A stretch of DNA of 10,341 nt. It comes from Bacillota bacterium (GTDB lineage Bacteria; Bacillota; Clostridia; Peptostreptococcales; Anaerovoracaceae). The stretch covers positions 1 to 10,341 of the forward strand of contig JAFRLD010000077.1 of assembly GCA_017431395.1 (NCBI GenBank), written 5' to 3'. The notes under the pieces are model-generated. The model was given only the letters and a program-made list of their open reading frames with translations, was not told the origin of the DNA and made no database searches. The translations under genes and the position numbers were made by a program. Shown in pieces: positions 1-6,524 of the stretch (position 1 is the first letter of the stretch; each line of letters opens with the position of its first letter).

Positions 1-876
1 GGAAAAGAGCTCTTCGAGGGCGGCCTGTTCAGAGGCGTCCATCGTAGTCTCCCGCACCTTCGGCGGAGCATCGTGATCATGATCATGCGCGCCATCATGG
101 GTGTGCGCCAGATGCTGGTTGGAGCGGCCCATGCCGTAGATGAGCTCCAGGATATGTACAGCCTCGAAGCCATTCTTCTTCATGGCATTGCGGACATCGA
201 TGCTGCTGGTCAGGAACGGGATCTTCGAGACATCGGCAGGGTCGATCTCAGGCTGGGAAGTGCCAGCCTCGCCGCCATCCGCGCCATCCGCGCCATCTGC
301 GCCAGCAGAACCAGTCCCGGTGCTCCCGGCTTCATACAGCACCGCCCCCATATTCTCCGCCAGTTCCCGGACCGCCGGTTCGAACCCGGCAGAGGTCTCT
401 GCTCCACGCGAGGATGCACCGCCATGAGATACACCCCCGGCGCCGGACAGGTCCGGTTCCGAGATCCGGTAAAGCTCCCGGCTGCAGCCGCCGCTGATAT
501 TATGCGAGAGCATTTCATCATAGATCGAAACGACGGGGATCTCGGTCAGGATCCTGCGAAAGAACTTCATATCTTCGGGATTCGTGACGATCACGGTCGG
601 TTTACCAAGGCTTCTCCAGCGGGTCAGGAGCCGTTCGGACCACTTCCGGTTCAGGAGAGGGTCCGCGCCTTCCCTGCCTTTGCAGAGAAAGATGGCCAGG
701 TCGGGATGTTGGTGTCGAAGTGAATCGTACATCAAAACAACCAGCTCCGGTTCGGACTGGGCGAGCGCCAGACCCGGGAACAGGGCATATTCGCATTTAT
801 CCAAAGGCTGGCCCGTCGCAGGGTCCAGCGGCGCGCGTACGAGATACGCGGCTTCGTTCAGAAAATCACTGGTCAT
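1..876 (-). CDS. Degenerate HdrB/CCG-like domain protein with His-rich segment (partial, runs off left edge)
   Basis: The frame is open from ATG at 876 to the window edge, giving 292 residues with no stop, so the C-terminus is missing. The stop codon of the upstream desulfurase gene overlaps the ribosome binding site (TAAGGAGG, then ATG), which supports this start and translational coupling. Residues 30-122 read like the cysteine-rich CCG domain of HdrB-type proteins as I remember it: LFPG at 32-35, PELV at 43-46, a PDLAIFLC segment at 58-65, LGKPTVIV at 90-97 and EIPVVSIYDE at 112-121. The expected cluster cysteines are mostly gone: Leu36 follows LFPG, CKG replaces CCG at 65-67, and NPED at 99-102 replaces the CxxC. 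Residues 140-215 are Gly/Ala/Ser-rich and include a GAD repeat. Residues 220-256 look folded again (LELIYGMG at 243-250). A His/Asp-rich stretch at 255-269 could bind metal. There is no signal peptide, so it is probably cytoplasmic. The function is not recognised, and the HdrB relation is inferred from memory of the family. Confidence 0.6.
   Translation of the reverse strand, partial: MTSDFLNEAAYLVRAPLDPATGQPLDKCEYALFPGLALAQSEPELVVLMYDSLRHQHPDLAIFLCKGREGADPLLNRKWSERLLTRWRSLGKPTVIVTNPEDMKFFRRILTEIPVVSIYDEMLSHNISGGCSRELYRISEPDLSGAGGVSHGGASSRGAETSAGFEPAVRELAENMGAVLYEAGSTGTGSAGADGADGADGGEAGTSQPEIDPADVSKIPFLTSSIDVRNAMKKNGFEAVHILELIYGMGRSNQHLAHTHDGAHDHDHDAPPKVRETTMDASEQAALEELFS
274..303 (-). repeat. 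9-bp tandem repeat encoding Gly-Ala-Asp units
   Basis: Three and a third copies of a 9-base unit (gccatccgc on the plus strand, one copy with a single change) lie inside the partial minus-strand gene. They encode consecutive Gly-Ala-Asp triplets at about residues 192-200, within a low-complexity linker. Such in-frame repeats can change copy number by slippage without breaking the reading frame. Confidence 0.7.
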
Positions 877-887
877 GAAAAGCCTCC

Positions 888-2027
888 TTATGCTTCTTCC
901 GCGATCTCCCGGACCGCATCAAGGAAGGCATCGATCTCTTCAGAAGTAGTGAAGAGCCCCGGGCTGACCCGGACGGTGCCGTTCAGATCGAAAGTGCCGA
1001 GCATCCGGTGGGCGTCCGGTGCGCACTGAAGACCGGAGCGAACCGAAATGTTGTAATACGTTTCAAGGATCATGGCGACATCCGCGCAATCCATGTCCTC
1101 GATATTAAAGGATACGGCAGCAGCTCTGGGCGGGGTAAGGGGGCCATAGACGGTCACCTTCGGGATCGCCACCAGCCCGTCGATCAGGGTCTGCAGTGTC
1201 TTTTGCTCCTCGTGATAGATCGCGCTGACCGAGCGCTCCAGGATATAACGGGCGCCGGCGGCAAGACCTGCGATACCAACGGTATTGGGGGTTCCGGCCT
1301 CATAGTAATAGGGGAGCTGCTCCGGCTGCAGGCGGACTTCCGAGAACACGCCGGTCCCGCCGGAACGGATCGGGCGGGGTGAAACAGAAGGCGCCACATA
1401 AAGTGCTCCCGTCCCGGTCGGCCCTAATAAAGACTTGTGGCCCGGGAAAGCCAGAAGATCTATGTGCATCTTCTGAACATCGATAGGAATCGCGCCGGCT
1501 GACTGGGAGGCATCCACCATGAAGGGTATGCCGGCGTCATGACAGACTGCGCCGATCTCCTCGATCGGATTAAGAGCCCCGGTCACATTCGAAGCGTGCG
1601 TCACAACTACGAGTTTCGTCTCCGGCCGGATCGCCTCGCGGATCTTCTCGGGATCTGCCCCGCTTACCGGATCGGTCTCCACCTTCGTGACCGCGACCCC
1701 GGCGTCCTCCAGATAGGCCAGCGGCCGGGTCACGGCGTTGTGCTCCATCCGGCTCGTGATCACGTGATCACCGGCCGTGAGCATCCCCTGAAGTCCCAGA
1801 TTGATCGCGTCCGTCGCATTCAGTGTGAAGATGATGCGTTTTGGTTCAGAGACATGAAAAAGCTGGGCCAAAGCGGCCCGTGCCTCATTGACATCCGTGG
1901 CTGCGGCCTTTGACTGTTCGGAGCTTCCGCGCCCGGGATTGCCTCCCCGGCGGATGGCGTCCGAAACCGCGTCATACACAGGCTCAGGCTTGGGCCAGGA
2001 TGTTGCCGCGTTATCTAAATAAATCAT
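888..2027 (-). CDS. Cysteine desulfurase family protein (class V aminotransferase fold, EF2568-like)
   Basis: This PLP enzyme is expected to remove sulfur (or selenium) from cysteine (or selenocysteine) and hold it as a persulfide for transfer. The start is set at 2027: a perfect AAGGAG lies just upstream, and the protein then begins MIYLDNAATSWPKP, the usual N-terminus of the family. An in-frame ATG at 2084 would add 19 unrelated residues. The 379-residue length is normal. Visible landmarks are His96 in MEHNA, Asp172 in VDASQSAG, the PLP lysine Lys198 in FPGHKS, and the sulfur-carrying Cys335 in SGLQCAPDAH. The catalytic residues look intact. The closest family I know is TIGR01977 (EF2568-type), which in Enterococcus faecalis lies in a selenium-dependent molybdenum hydroxylase locus. 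Its position divergent from a molybdenum hydroxylase agrees with that. It could supply the terminal Mo=S or Mo=Se ligand, or load the carrier protein at 6284; both roles are inference. Gene 1-876 follows in the same operon. Confidence 0.93.
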   Translation of the reverse strand: MIYLDNAATSWPKPEPVYDAVSDAIRRGGNPGRGSSEQSKAAATDVNEARAALAQLFHVSEPKRIIFTLNATDAINLGLQGMLTAGDHVITSRMEHNAVTRPLAYLEDAGVAVTKVETDPVSGADPEKIREAIRPETKLVVVTHASNVTGALNPIEEIGAVCHDAGIPFMVDASQSAGAIPIDVQKMHIDLLAFPGHKSLLGPTGTGALYVAPSVSPRPIRSGGTGVFSEVRLQPEQLPYYYEAGTPNTVGIAGLAAGARYILERSVSAIYHEEQKTLQTLIDGLVAIPKVTVYGPLTPPRAAAVSFNIEDMDCADVAMILETYYNISVRSGLQCAPDAHRMLGTFDLNGTVRVSPGLFTTSEEIDAFLDAVREIAEEA

Positions 2028-2056
2028 AAAATAACTCCTTTTGCTTGCTCGGATAT

Positions 2057-2065
2057 AGTATAGCA
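2057..2065 (-). promoter_or_regulatory. Extended -10 promoter candidate for the desulfurase operon
   Basis: Read on the minus strand this is TGCTATACT: a TATACT hexamer with the TG extension. It lies about 30 bases before the start codon at 2027. No good -35 hexamer is present at the usual distance (TATGCA at 17 bases), so recognition would depend on the extended -10. Found by eye only. Confidence 0.4.
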
Positions 2066-2128
2066 TTTTTTCATAAACATGCATAGTATTAAGGAGATAT
2101 CAGCGAATCCGATTATTCCGCCCGACAT

Positions 2129-2142
2129 ATTGAAAATTCAAT
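2129..2142. promoter_or_regulatory. Short palindrome, possible operator
   Basis: The sequence is ATTGAA, two A residues, then TTCAAT: a 6-bp perfect inverted repeat. It lies midway between the two divergent promoter candidates, where a shared regulator could bind. There is no independent evidence for a binding protein, and AT-rich palindromes of this size arise by chance. Confidence 0.25.
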
Positions 2143-2194
2143 TGTTGGCAGGACGATCATTCGGCAGTTTTTCCGGTTTTTGCGCTGATAAGTC

Positions 2195-2219
2195 AGTTGA
2201 CGATAATCGTTCAAACTGA
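2195..2219. promoter_or_regulatory. Imperfect dyad overlapping the hydroxylase promoter
   Basis: CAGTTGACGAT at 2195-2205 and ATCGTTCAAACTG at 2207-2219 are near-inverted repeats: CAGTT and CGAT match, with two single-base gaps. The dyad covers the -35 element and spacer of the promoter at 2197-2225, which is where a repressor would block RNA polymerase. Suggestive only. Confidence 0.3.
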
Positions 2220-2225
2220 TAAACT
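2197..2225 (+). promoter_or_regulatory. Sigma-70-type promoter candidate for the first hydroxylase
   Basis: TTGACG (2197-2202) is followed, after a 17-base spacer, by TAAACT (2220-2225). The -35 matches five of six consensus positions and the spacing is ideal. It lies about 50 bases before the ATG at 2278, leaving a short leader that contains the hairpin at 2249-2265. This is the best promoter candidate in the window. Confidence 0.55.
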
Positions 2226-2248
2226 TTTTGTAAGTAATCAATCGCGAA

Positions 2249-2265
2249 TAGTACACCCAGTACTA
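2249..2265 (+). promoter_or_regulatory. Leader hairpin touching the ribosome binding site
   Basis: TAGTAC and GTACTA form a perfect 6-bp stem with a five-base loop (ACCCA). The stem ends at 2265, next to the AGGAGG ribosome binding site (2267-2272) for the start at 2278. It could influence translation initiation or mRNA stability, or be the half-sites of an operator. A 6-bp stem is weak evidence on its own. Confidence 0.3.
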
Positions 2266-2277
2266 AGGAGGCAAGTT

Positions 2278-5154
2278 ATGAATTTTAAGAAGATGACACT
2301 GAAGATCAACGGCGCGGACCGTATGTTCATCTGTAATCCGGAAAAGGATACTCTGGCGGACGTTATTCGCCGACTGGGACTGACCGGAACGAAGATCGGC
2401 TGCGGGACAGGCGTCTGCGGCGCATGCACCGTCATTCTGAACGGCAAGCTGGTCCGCTCCTGCATGAGAAAGATCTCGAAGGTGGAGGAGTACAGCGAAG
2501 TGACCACGATCGAAGGTATCGGACAGCCGAACTTCCTGCATCCGATTCAGGTCGCGTTCATGCATCACGGTGCGGTACAGTGCGGATTCTGTATCCCGGG
2601 CTTCATCGTATCGACTTACCAGCTTTTGCAGGAGAATCCGGATCCGACCAGAGAAGAGGTCAGGGACTGGTTCACTAAGAACAGGAACATCTGCCGCTGC
2701 ACAGGCTATAAGCAGATCGTCGACTCCGTCATGCTGGCAGCTAAGTGCCTGCGCGGGGAGATCACGGTAGAAGACCTGAAGATCCCGGAAGCAGCACCTG
2801 GCGAACAGTACGGCAAACCGCTCCTGCGTCCGTGCAACCTGGCCAGAGTCTGCGGCGTAGAGGACTACGGTGATGACATCGAGCTGAAGATGCCGGAAGG
2901 CACCCTGCACGCGGTCATGGTACAGCCGAGAGTCACCTTCCACGCGAAGATCCTGAGCATCAATACCGAAGAAGCGGAGAAGATGCCGGGCGTTTACAAG
3001 ATCGTAACAGCGAAGGATGTCAAGGAAGCCGGATGCGACAACCGCGTAGCGTTCTTCAGCTTCTCACCGAGAACACTGGCGACCGAGAAGTCCCACTATG
3101 TCATTGCGGATGAGAAGATCATGAACTACGGCGACTGCATCGCGGTAGCGGTAGCGGATACCAAGCAGCACGCTAGAGAAGCAGCAGCGAAGGTCACCTT
3201 CGAATATGAGCAGCTGCCGGAATACAGAAATTATCTGGATGCAGTCAAGCCGGATGCCATCCGGATCCACGACGACCATCCGAACATGTGGTGCGTCCAG
3301 CCGACCATCAAGGGTGCGGGACACGACACGGACAAGCTGTTCGAGACAGCACCGTACGTGGTAGAGGGAAGCTTCTACTCCCAGAGAGAGCCGCACGGGC
3401 AGATCGAATCCGATACGATCCAGGCATACTTTGACGCGGACGGGATTCTTTGCGTCCACTGCAAGGCCATGGCCATCGGTGCTCACCTGACCGACATCTC
3501 GGAAGCTACAGGCATTCCGGAAGAGAAGATCCGTGTCATCGCGAACCCGACGGGAGCATCCTTCGGATGGTCCACCTTCGGACAGTCCTATGCGCTGGCA
3601 GCGGAAGTCTGCATGGCATGCGACAACATGCCGGTAGCCGTCTCCATGACTTATCAGGAGCACGTCGCTTATACCGGTAAGCGTGCTCCGTCCTTCTCCA
3701 ACTCCAGACTTGCCTGCGACGAAAACGGCAAGATCATCGCGGCGGAATGGGATTTCGGTCTCGACCACGGCTCCTACAACGAGCTGGGTGATGACCTGAC
3801 CTGGAGACCGGCGAGATTCACCTACTTCCCATACAATGTACCGAACGTCAAGGGCCTGGCCAGAGTCGCGGCGACGAACCACAACTACGGTACCGCCTAC
3901 AGAGGCTACGGTTCCCCGCAGTCCTACACATGCTCCGAAGCCATGATGGATATGATGGCAGAGAAAATCGGCATGGATCCGTTCGATATCCGCTACATCA
4001 ACATCGCTCGGCCGGGTGATCTGAACGTCAACAGCAAGCCGTTCAGAGAGTACCCGATGGAAGGCATGATGGATAAGCTGAAACCGATCTATGAAGATGC
4101 CAAGAAAGAAGTGGCCGAGTGGAACGAGACCCACGAAGACGTCAGAAAGGGCGTCGGTATCGCATGGGGCGGCTACAACGTTACCGAGGGCGCGGCAGAC
4201 CAGTGCACGCTGGGGATCGAGCTGGCGCCGGGCGGCAAGTTCATCAAGTACGATACCTGGCAGGATGTCGGCCAGGGTGGCGATGTCGGTTCTCTGATCG
4301 TCACGCTGGAAGCGCTGAAGGAATTCGGCGTCACCTCGAAGGATATCATCCTGCGGCAGAACGACAGCGTCTATGGAGTCGACTCCGGATCCTCCGCATC
4401 TTCCCGCCAGCACTACATGAACAGTAAGGCACTGGTCATGGCAGTGGATAAGCTGAAGGAAGCTATGCGCAAGCCGGATGGCACCTACCGGACCTACGAA
4501 GAGATGGTGGCGGAAGGCATCCCGACCAGATACGATGCACAGTACACCAACTCCGATGACAGCACGCTGTCCGACCTGAACCCGGATACAGGTGTTGGTG
4601 AGCCGACCCCGGCATTCACCTACTCCCTGTACATGGCGATCGTCGAAGTCGATATGAAGACCGGCAAGACCAAGGTCGACAAGATCGTCGGCATCGATGA
4701 TGTTGGCGTGATCGGTAACCCGGTATGCCTGGACGGACAGGCTTACAGCGGCATCGCTCACTCCATCGGATATGCTCTCTATGAGGACTACGACGATGTC
4801 AAGAAACACAACAACCTGGCCGGCATGGGCATCGCAACAGCGAACATGCTGCCGGATGACATCGAGCTGATCCACATGTGCACCCCGAGAGACACCAACC
4901 CGTTCGGTTCCTCCGGCGGATCCGAAGCATTCCAGTCCGGTGACCACATGGCAGTCATCAACGCGATCAACAACGCGACCGGCGTAAGGATCCACGAGCT
5001 GCCGGCACGGCCTGAGAAGATCAAGGCGGGCATCGAGGCACTGGCTAAGGGCGAGCCGAACCCGAACGTACCGGAGAAGTACTTCCTCGGCTCCGACTTC
5101 CAGGAGACCATGGAGGACATCCGCAAGAATCCGTGCATCACGGACGAAGAGTAG
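2278..5154 (+). CDS. MOP-type molybdenum hydroxylase (aldehyde oxidoreductase family), paralogue 1
   Basis: This 958-residue xanthine oxidase-family protein is organised like the aldehyde oxidoreductase MOP of Desulfovibrio gigas: Fe-S domains fused to the Mo domains, with no FAD domain. The start at 2278 has AGGAGG six bases upstream, and the paralogue at 10317 begins with nearly the same residues. The plant-type [2Fe-2S] centre uses Cys42, 47, 50 and 62; the second uses Cys102, 105, 139 and 141 (QCGFC, CRCTGY). The molybdopterin-cytosine-dinucleotide region shows NPTGASFGW (423-431), RGYGSPQ (542-548) and GQGGD (665-669). Glu883, in GSSGGSEAFQS, aligns with the catalytic Glu of the MOP GVGE motif. 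The family hydroxylates aldehydes, purines or other heterocycles with water-derived oxygen. With no FAD domain, electrons should leave to a ferredoxin- or flavodoxin-like partner not encoded here. No signal peptide is seen, so it is probably cytoplasmic. The substrate is unknown. It is about 50 residues longer than the 907 I recall for MOP, partly from a C-terminal tail. Confidence 0.93.
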   Translation: MNFKKMTLKINGADRMFICNPEKDTLADVIRRLGLTGTKIGCGTGVCGACTVILNGKLVRSCMRKISKVEEYSEVTTIEGIGQPNFLHPIQVAFMHHGAVQCGFCIPGFIVSTYQLLQENPDPTREEVRDWFTKNRNICRCTGYKQIVDSVMLAAKCLRGEITVEDLKIPEAAPGEQYGKPLLRPCNLARVCGVEDYGDDIELKMPEGTLHAVMVQPRVTFHAKILSINTEEAEKMPGVYKIVTAKDVKEAGCDNRVAFFSFSPRTLATEKSHYVIADEKIMNYGDCIAVAVADTKQHAREAAAKVTFEYEQLPEYRNYLDAVKPDAIRIHDDHPNMWCVQPTIKGAGHDTDKLFETAPYVVEGSFYSQREPHGQIESDTIQAYFDADGILCVHCKAMAIGAHLTDISEATGIPEEKIRVIANPTGASFGWSTFGQSYALAAEVCMACDNMPVAVSMTYQEHVAYTGKRAPSFSNSRLACDENGKIIAAEWDFGLDHGSYNELGDDLTWRPARFTYFPYNVPNVKGLARVAATNHNYGTAYRGYGSPQSYTCSEAMMDMMAEKIGMDPFDIRYINIARPGDLNVNSKPFREYPMEGMMDKLKPIYEDAKKEVAEWNETHEDVRKGVGIAWGGYNVTEGAADQCTLGIELAPGGKFIKYDTWQDVGQGGDVGSLIVTLEALKEFGVTSKDIILRQNDSVYGVDSGSSASSRQHYMNSKALVMAVDKLKEAMRKPDGTYRTYEEMVAEGIPTRYDAQYTNSDDSTLSDLNPDTGVGEPTPAFTYSLYMAIVEVDMKTGKTKVDKIVGIDDVGVIGNPVCLDGQAYSGIAHSIGYALYEDYDDVKKHNNLAGMGIATANMLPDDIELIHMCTPRDTNPFGSSGGSEAFQSGDHMAVINAINNATGVRIHELPARPEKIKAGIEALAKGEPNPNVPEKYFLGSDFQETMEDIRKNPCITDEE

Positions 5155-5196
5155 CCGAAAGTAGAGTGGAGACTACCTTCAAAATATGATAAAATG

Positions 5197-5232
5197 AATG
5201 CAGGGAAGCCGCAGGTGGTTTCCCTGCATTTT
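5197..5232 (+). terminator. Intrinsic terminator-like hairpin after the first hydroxylase
   Basis: AATGCAGGGAA (5197-5207) pairs perfectly with TTCCCTGCATT (5220-5230). Three further pairs, one of them G-T, extend the stem to 14 bp with a six-base loop at 5211-5216. A TTTT run at 5229-5232 ends the structure. It lies 43 bases after the hydroxylase stop and 24 bases before the E1-like gene, so it should separate or attenuate transcription between them. Confidence 0.75.
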
Positions 5233-5256
5233 GTCAGACAGGAAAGAAGGAAACCA

Positions 5257-6282
5257 ATGCAAGTCGGAAGATATCACAGACAGGAGATCTTCTATCCCAT
5301 AGGGAAAGAAGGCCAGGAGAAACTGGCGGCCGGTCGGGTCTGCATCATCGGGATCGGGGCGCTTGGCGGTTCGGTGGCGGCGATGCTGGCGCAGGCAGGC
5401 GTCGGGTACCTCAGGCTCATCGACCGCGACATCGTAGAGCTCACGAATCTCCAAAGGCAGGTCTTATTTACCGAACAAGACGTGGAGGATCAGGTGCCGA
5501 AGGCGGAAGCGGCCCGGGAACATCTGTCCCGGATGAATTCCGAGATCGAGATCGATGCCAGGATCATCGACGCCAACCCGTATAACATAGAGAAGCTGAT
5601 CACGGACGTGGATGTGGTCGTGGACGGGCTCGACAATCTGGAGACCAGGTACCTGCTCAACGAGGCCTGCCAGAAGAATGGGATCAAGTACGTCTACGGC
5701 GGCGTCGTGGGCAGCGGCGGTATGGTCATGAACGTATTGCCGGGAGATGGCCCCTGCCTGGAGTGCCTGCTCGGTCCGCTGCCGGAGGAGGGCTCCTATG
5801 ATACCTGCGATACCGTCGGGGTCATCAGCCCGATCACCAACATCGTAGCTTCCTATGAGGCGGCAGAGGCTATGAAGATCCTGATCGGATCGGAATCCCT
5901 GCTGCATCAGGCGATCTCCGTGGACGCCTGGGACAGCTACACGGAGTTCTTCGATGTGGATCAGGATCCTGAGTGTCCGGTCTGCGGTAAGCACCAGTAT
6001 ACGAGGCTGGAGCACCGGCAGAAGACCTATTCGGCCAGCCTTTGCGGGCACGATGCTTACCAGATCACCCCGGAGGATGATGGATCGTTTAATTACGATG
6101 CGGTCGTAGCGGCCTTAGAACAGGAAGGTACCGTCGAGAAGAAAAAATTCTTCACGACTTTCGTCAATGATGAAGCAGACCTCAAGCTTTTTCCGGACGG
6201 ACGTGCTATAATAAACCATGTGGCCAGCGGTGAAGCGGCCCAGGAGGTATTCGCGAAATACATCGATCGGCAGGAGCGGTAA
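5257..6282 (+). CDS. ThiF/MoeB/HesA-family E1-like adenylyltransferase
   Basis: Proteins of this family use ATP to adenylate the C-terminal glycine of a small beta-grasp sulfur carrier. The start is set at 5257 because an AAGAAGGA site precedes it and the protein then reads MQVGRYHRQ, matching the usual RYxRQ opening; an in-frame ATG at 5194 lies within the terminator hairpin region. The product has 341 residues. Landmarks are the nucleotide-binding GIGALGG at 32-38, the D-x-V-x-x-TNLQRQ segment around 58-68, DGLDN at 123-127, the probable catalytic Cys184 in DTCDTVGVISP, and a structural zinc site from Cys167/170 and Cys240/243. A C-terminal domain (about 255-338, with LFPDGRA at 311-317) occurs in other long ThiF/MoeB-like proteins. 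Its stop is two bases before the carrier gene, so the two almost certainly work together. Neither ThiG nor MoaE is nearby, so a thiamine or ordinary molybdopterin role is not indicated. Confidence 0.9.
   Translation: MQVGRYHRQEIFYPIGKEGQEKLAAGRVCIIGIGALGGSVAAMLAQAGVGYLRLIDRDIVELTNLQRQVLFTEQDVEDQVPKAEAAREHLSRMNSEIEIDARIIDANPYNIEKLITDVDVVVDGLDNLETRYLLNEACQKNGIKYVYGGVVGSGGMVMNVLPGDGPCLECLLGPLPEEGSYDTCDTVGVISPITNIVASYEAAEAMKILIGSESLLHQAISVDAWDSYTEFFDVDQDPECPVCGKHQYTRLEHRQKTYSASLCGHDAYQITPEDDGSFNYDAVVAALEQEGTVEKKKFFTTFVNDEADLKLFPDGRAIINHVASGEAAQEVFAKYIDRQER
6204..6212 (+). promoter_or_regulatory. Extended -10 motif inside the E1-like gene
   Basis: TGCTATAAT is a perfect extended -10 motif, 72 bases before the carrier start at 6284. 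It has no clear -35 partner and lies in coding sequence (Arg-Ala-Ile-Ile-Asn). It could give the carrier and methyltransferase extra transcription, but a chance match is quite possible. Confidence 0.25.
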
Positions 6283-6283
6283 T

Positions 6284-6523
6284 ATGAAGATAAAGATATT
6301 ATTCAATGGGCCCGTCCGTCAGCTCAACGGCTGGAAGAACGTGGCCAACATCGAACTTCCGGATGGATCGACAGGAAATGATCTCTGCGATTATTTCAAT
6401 ATCATTCCGGGCAAGACCAGACTTTATGGTTTCCTGATCCGGGACGGCAAGAAGATCAAGGAAGAAGAAGAACTCCACGACGGAGACACCATTAAAGTTA
6501 ACGGCAAGACATCAGGAGGTTGA
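6284..6523 (+). CDS. MoaD/ThiS-like ubiquitin-fold sulfur carrier protein
   Basis: This 79-residue protein has the size and ends expected of a beta-grasp sulfur carrier. It opens with a beta-strand (MKIKILFNG), has an LPDGSTGNDL segment at 25-34, a strand with IRDGKKI at 52-58, an LHDGDTIKV segment at 64-72, and ends in Gly78-Gly79. A free C-terminal diglycine is the site that E1-like enzymes adenylate and that then carries sulfur as a thiocarboxylate. The start at 6284 has CAGGAG eight bases upstream, inside the last codons of the E1-like gene. The gene starts two bases after that stop, so it is the obvious partner. It could act in molybdenum cofactor maturation or as a carrier for another sulfur transfer. 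By sequence alone it cannot be assigned to MoaD or ThiS; the molybdenum enzymes nearby favour a MoaD-like role. The Gly-Gly codons double as the ribosome binding site of the next gene. Confidence 0.85.
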   Translation: MKIKILFNGPVRQLNGWKNVANIELPDGSTGNDLCDYFNIIPGKTRLYGFLIRDGKKIKEEEELHDGDTIKVNGKTSGG

Positions 6524-6524
6524 T

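Larger units (their letters stand above)
2028..2277. promoter_or_regulatory. Divergent intergenic regulatory region
   Basis: This 250-base gap separates the minus-strand desulfurase operon from the plus-strand hydroxylase and is more AT-rich than the flanking genes. I see no convincing gene in it. It holds a promoter candidate for each direction, a short palindrome at 2129-2142, an imperfect dyad overlapping the plus-strand promoter at 2195-2219, and a hairpin directly before the hydroxylase ribosome binding site. No regulator gene is present in the window. Confidence 0.7.

Noticed and set aside
274..303. CRISPR-like or mobile short repeats
   Set aside because: The repeats are direct 9-base units without spacers, and they stay in frame inside a coding sequence.
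73..723. Plus-strand open frame of 216 codons at the left edge
   Set aside because: The minus-strand frame is open throughout, has a good ribosome binding site coupled to the desulfurase stop, and encodes a domain-like protein; the plus-strand frame has neither.
2197..2277. N-terminal extension of the first hydroxylase from a TTG codon at 2197
   Set aside because: The TTG is the -35 hexamer of the promoter candidate, the extension has no match in the paralogue, and the ATG at 2278 has an excellent ribosome binding site.
3064..4995. Long open frame on the minus strand opposite the first hydroxylase (643 codons)
   Set aside because: It is a shadow frame created by the biased codon use of the real gene. 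It has no recognisable motifs or ribosome binding site, and the plus-strand frame carries full catalytic motifs.
5185..5190. TATGAT as a promoter -10 for the E1-like gene
   Set aside because: No acceptable -35 lies 15-19 bases upstream, and the transcript would begin just before or within the terminator hairpin.
5194..5256. Upstream ATG start for the E1-like protein
   Set aside because: The extra 21 residues overlap the terminator hairpin and look unrelated to the family; the ATG at 5257 gives the typical N-terminus.
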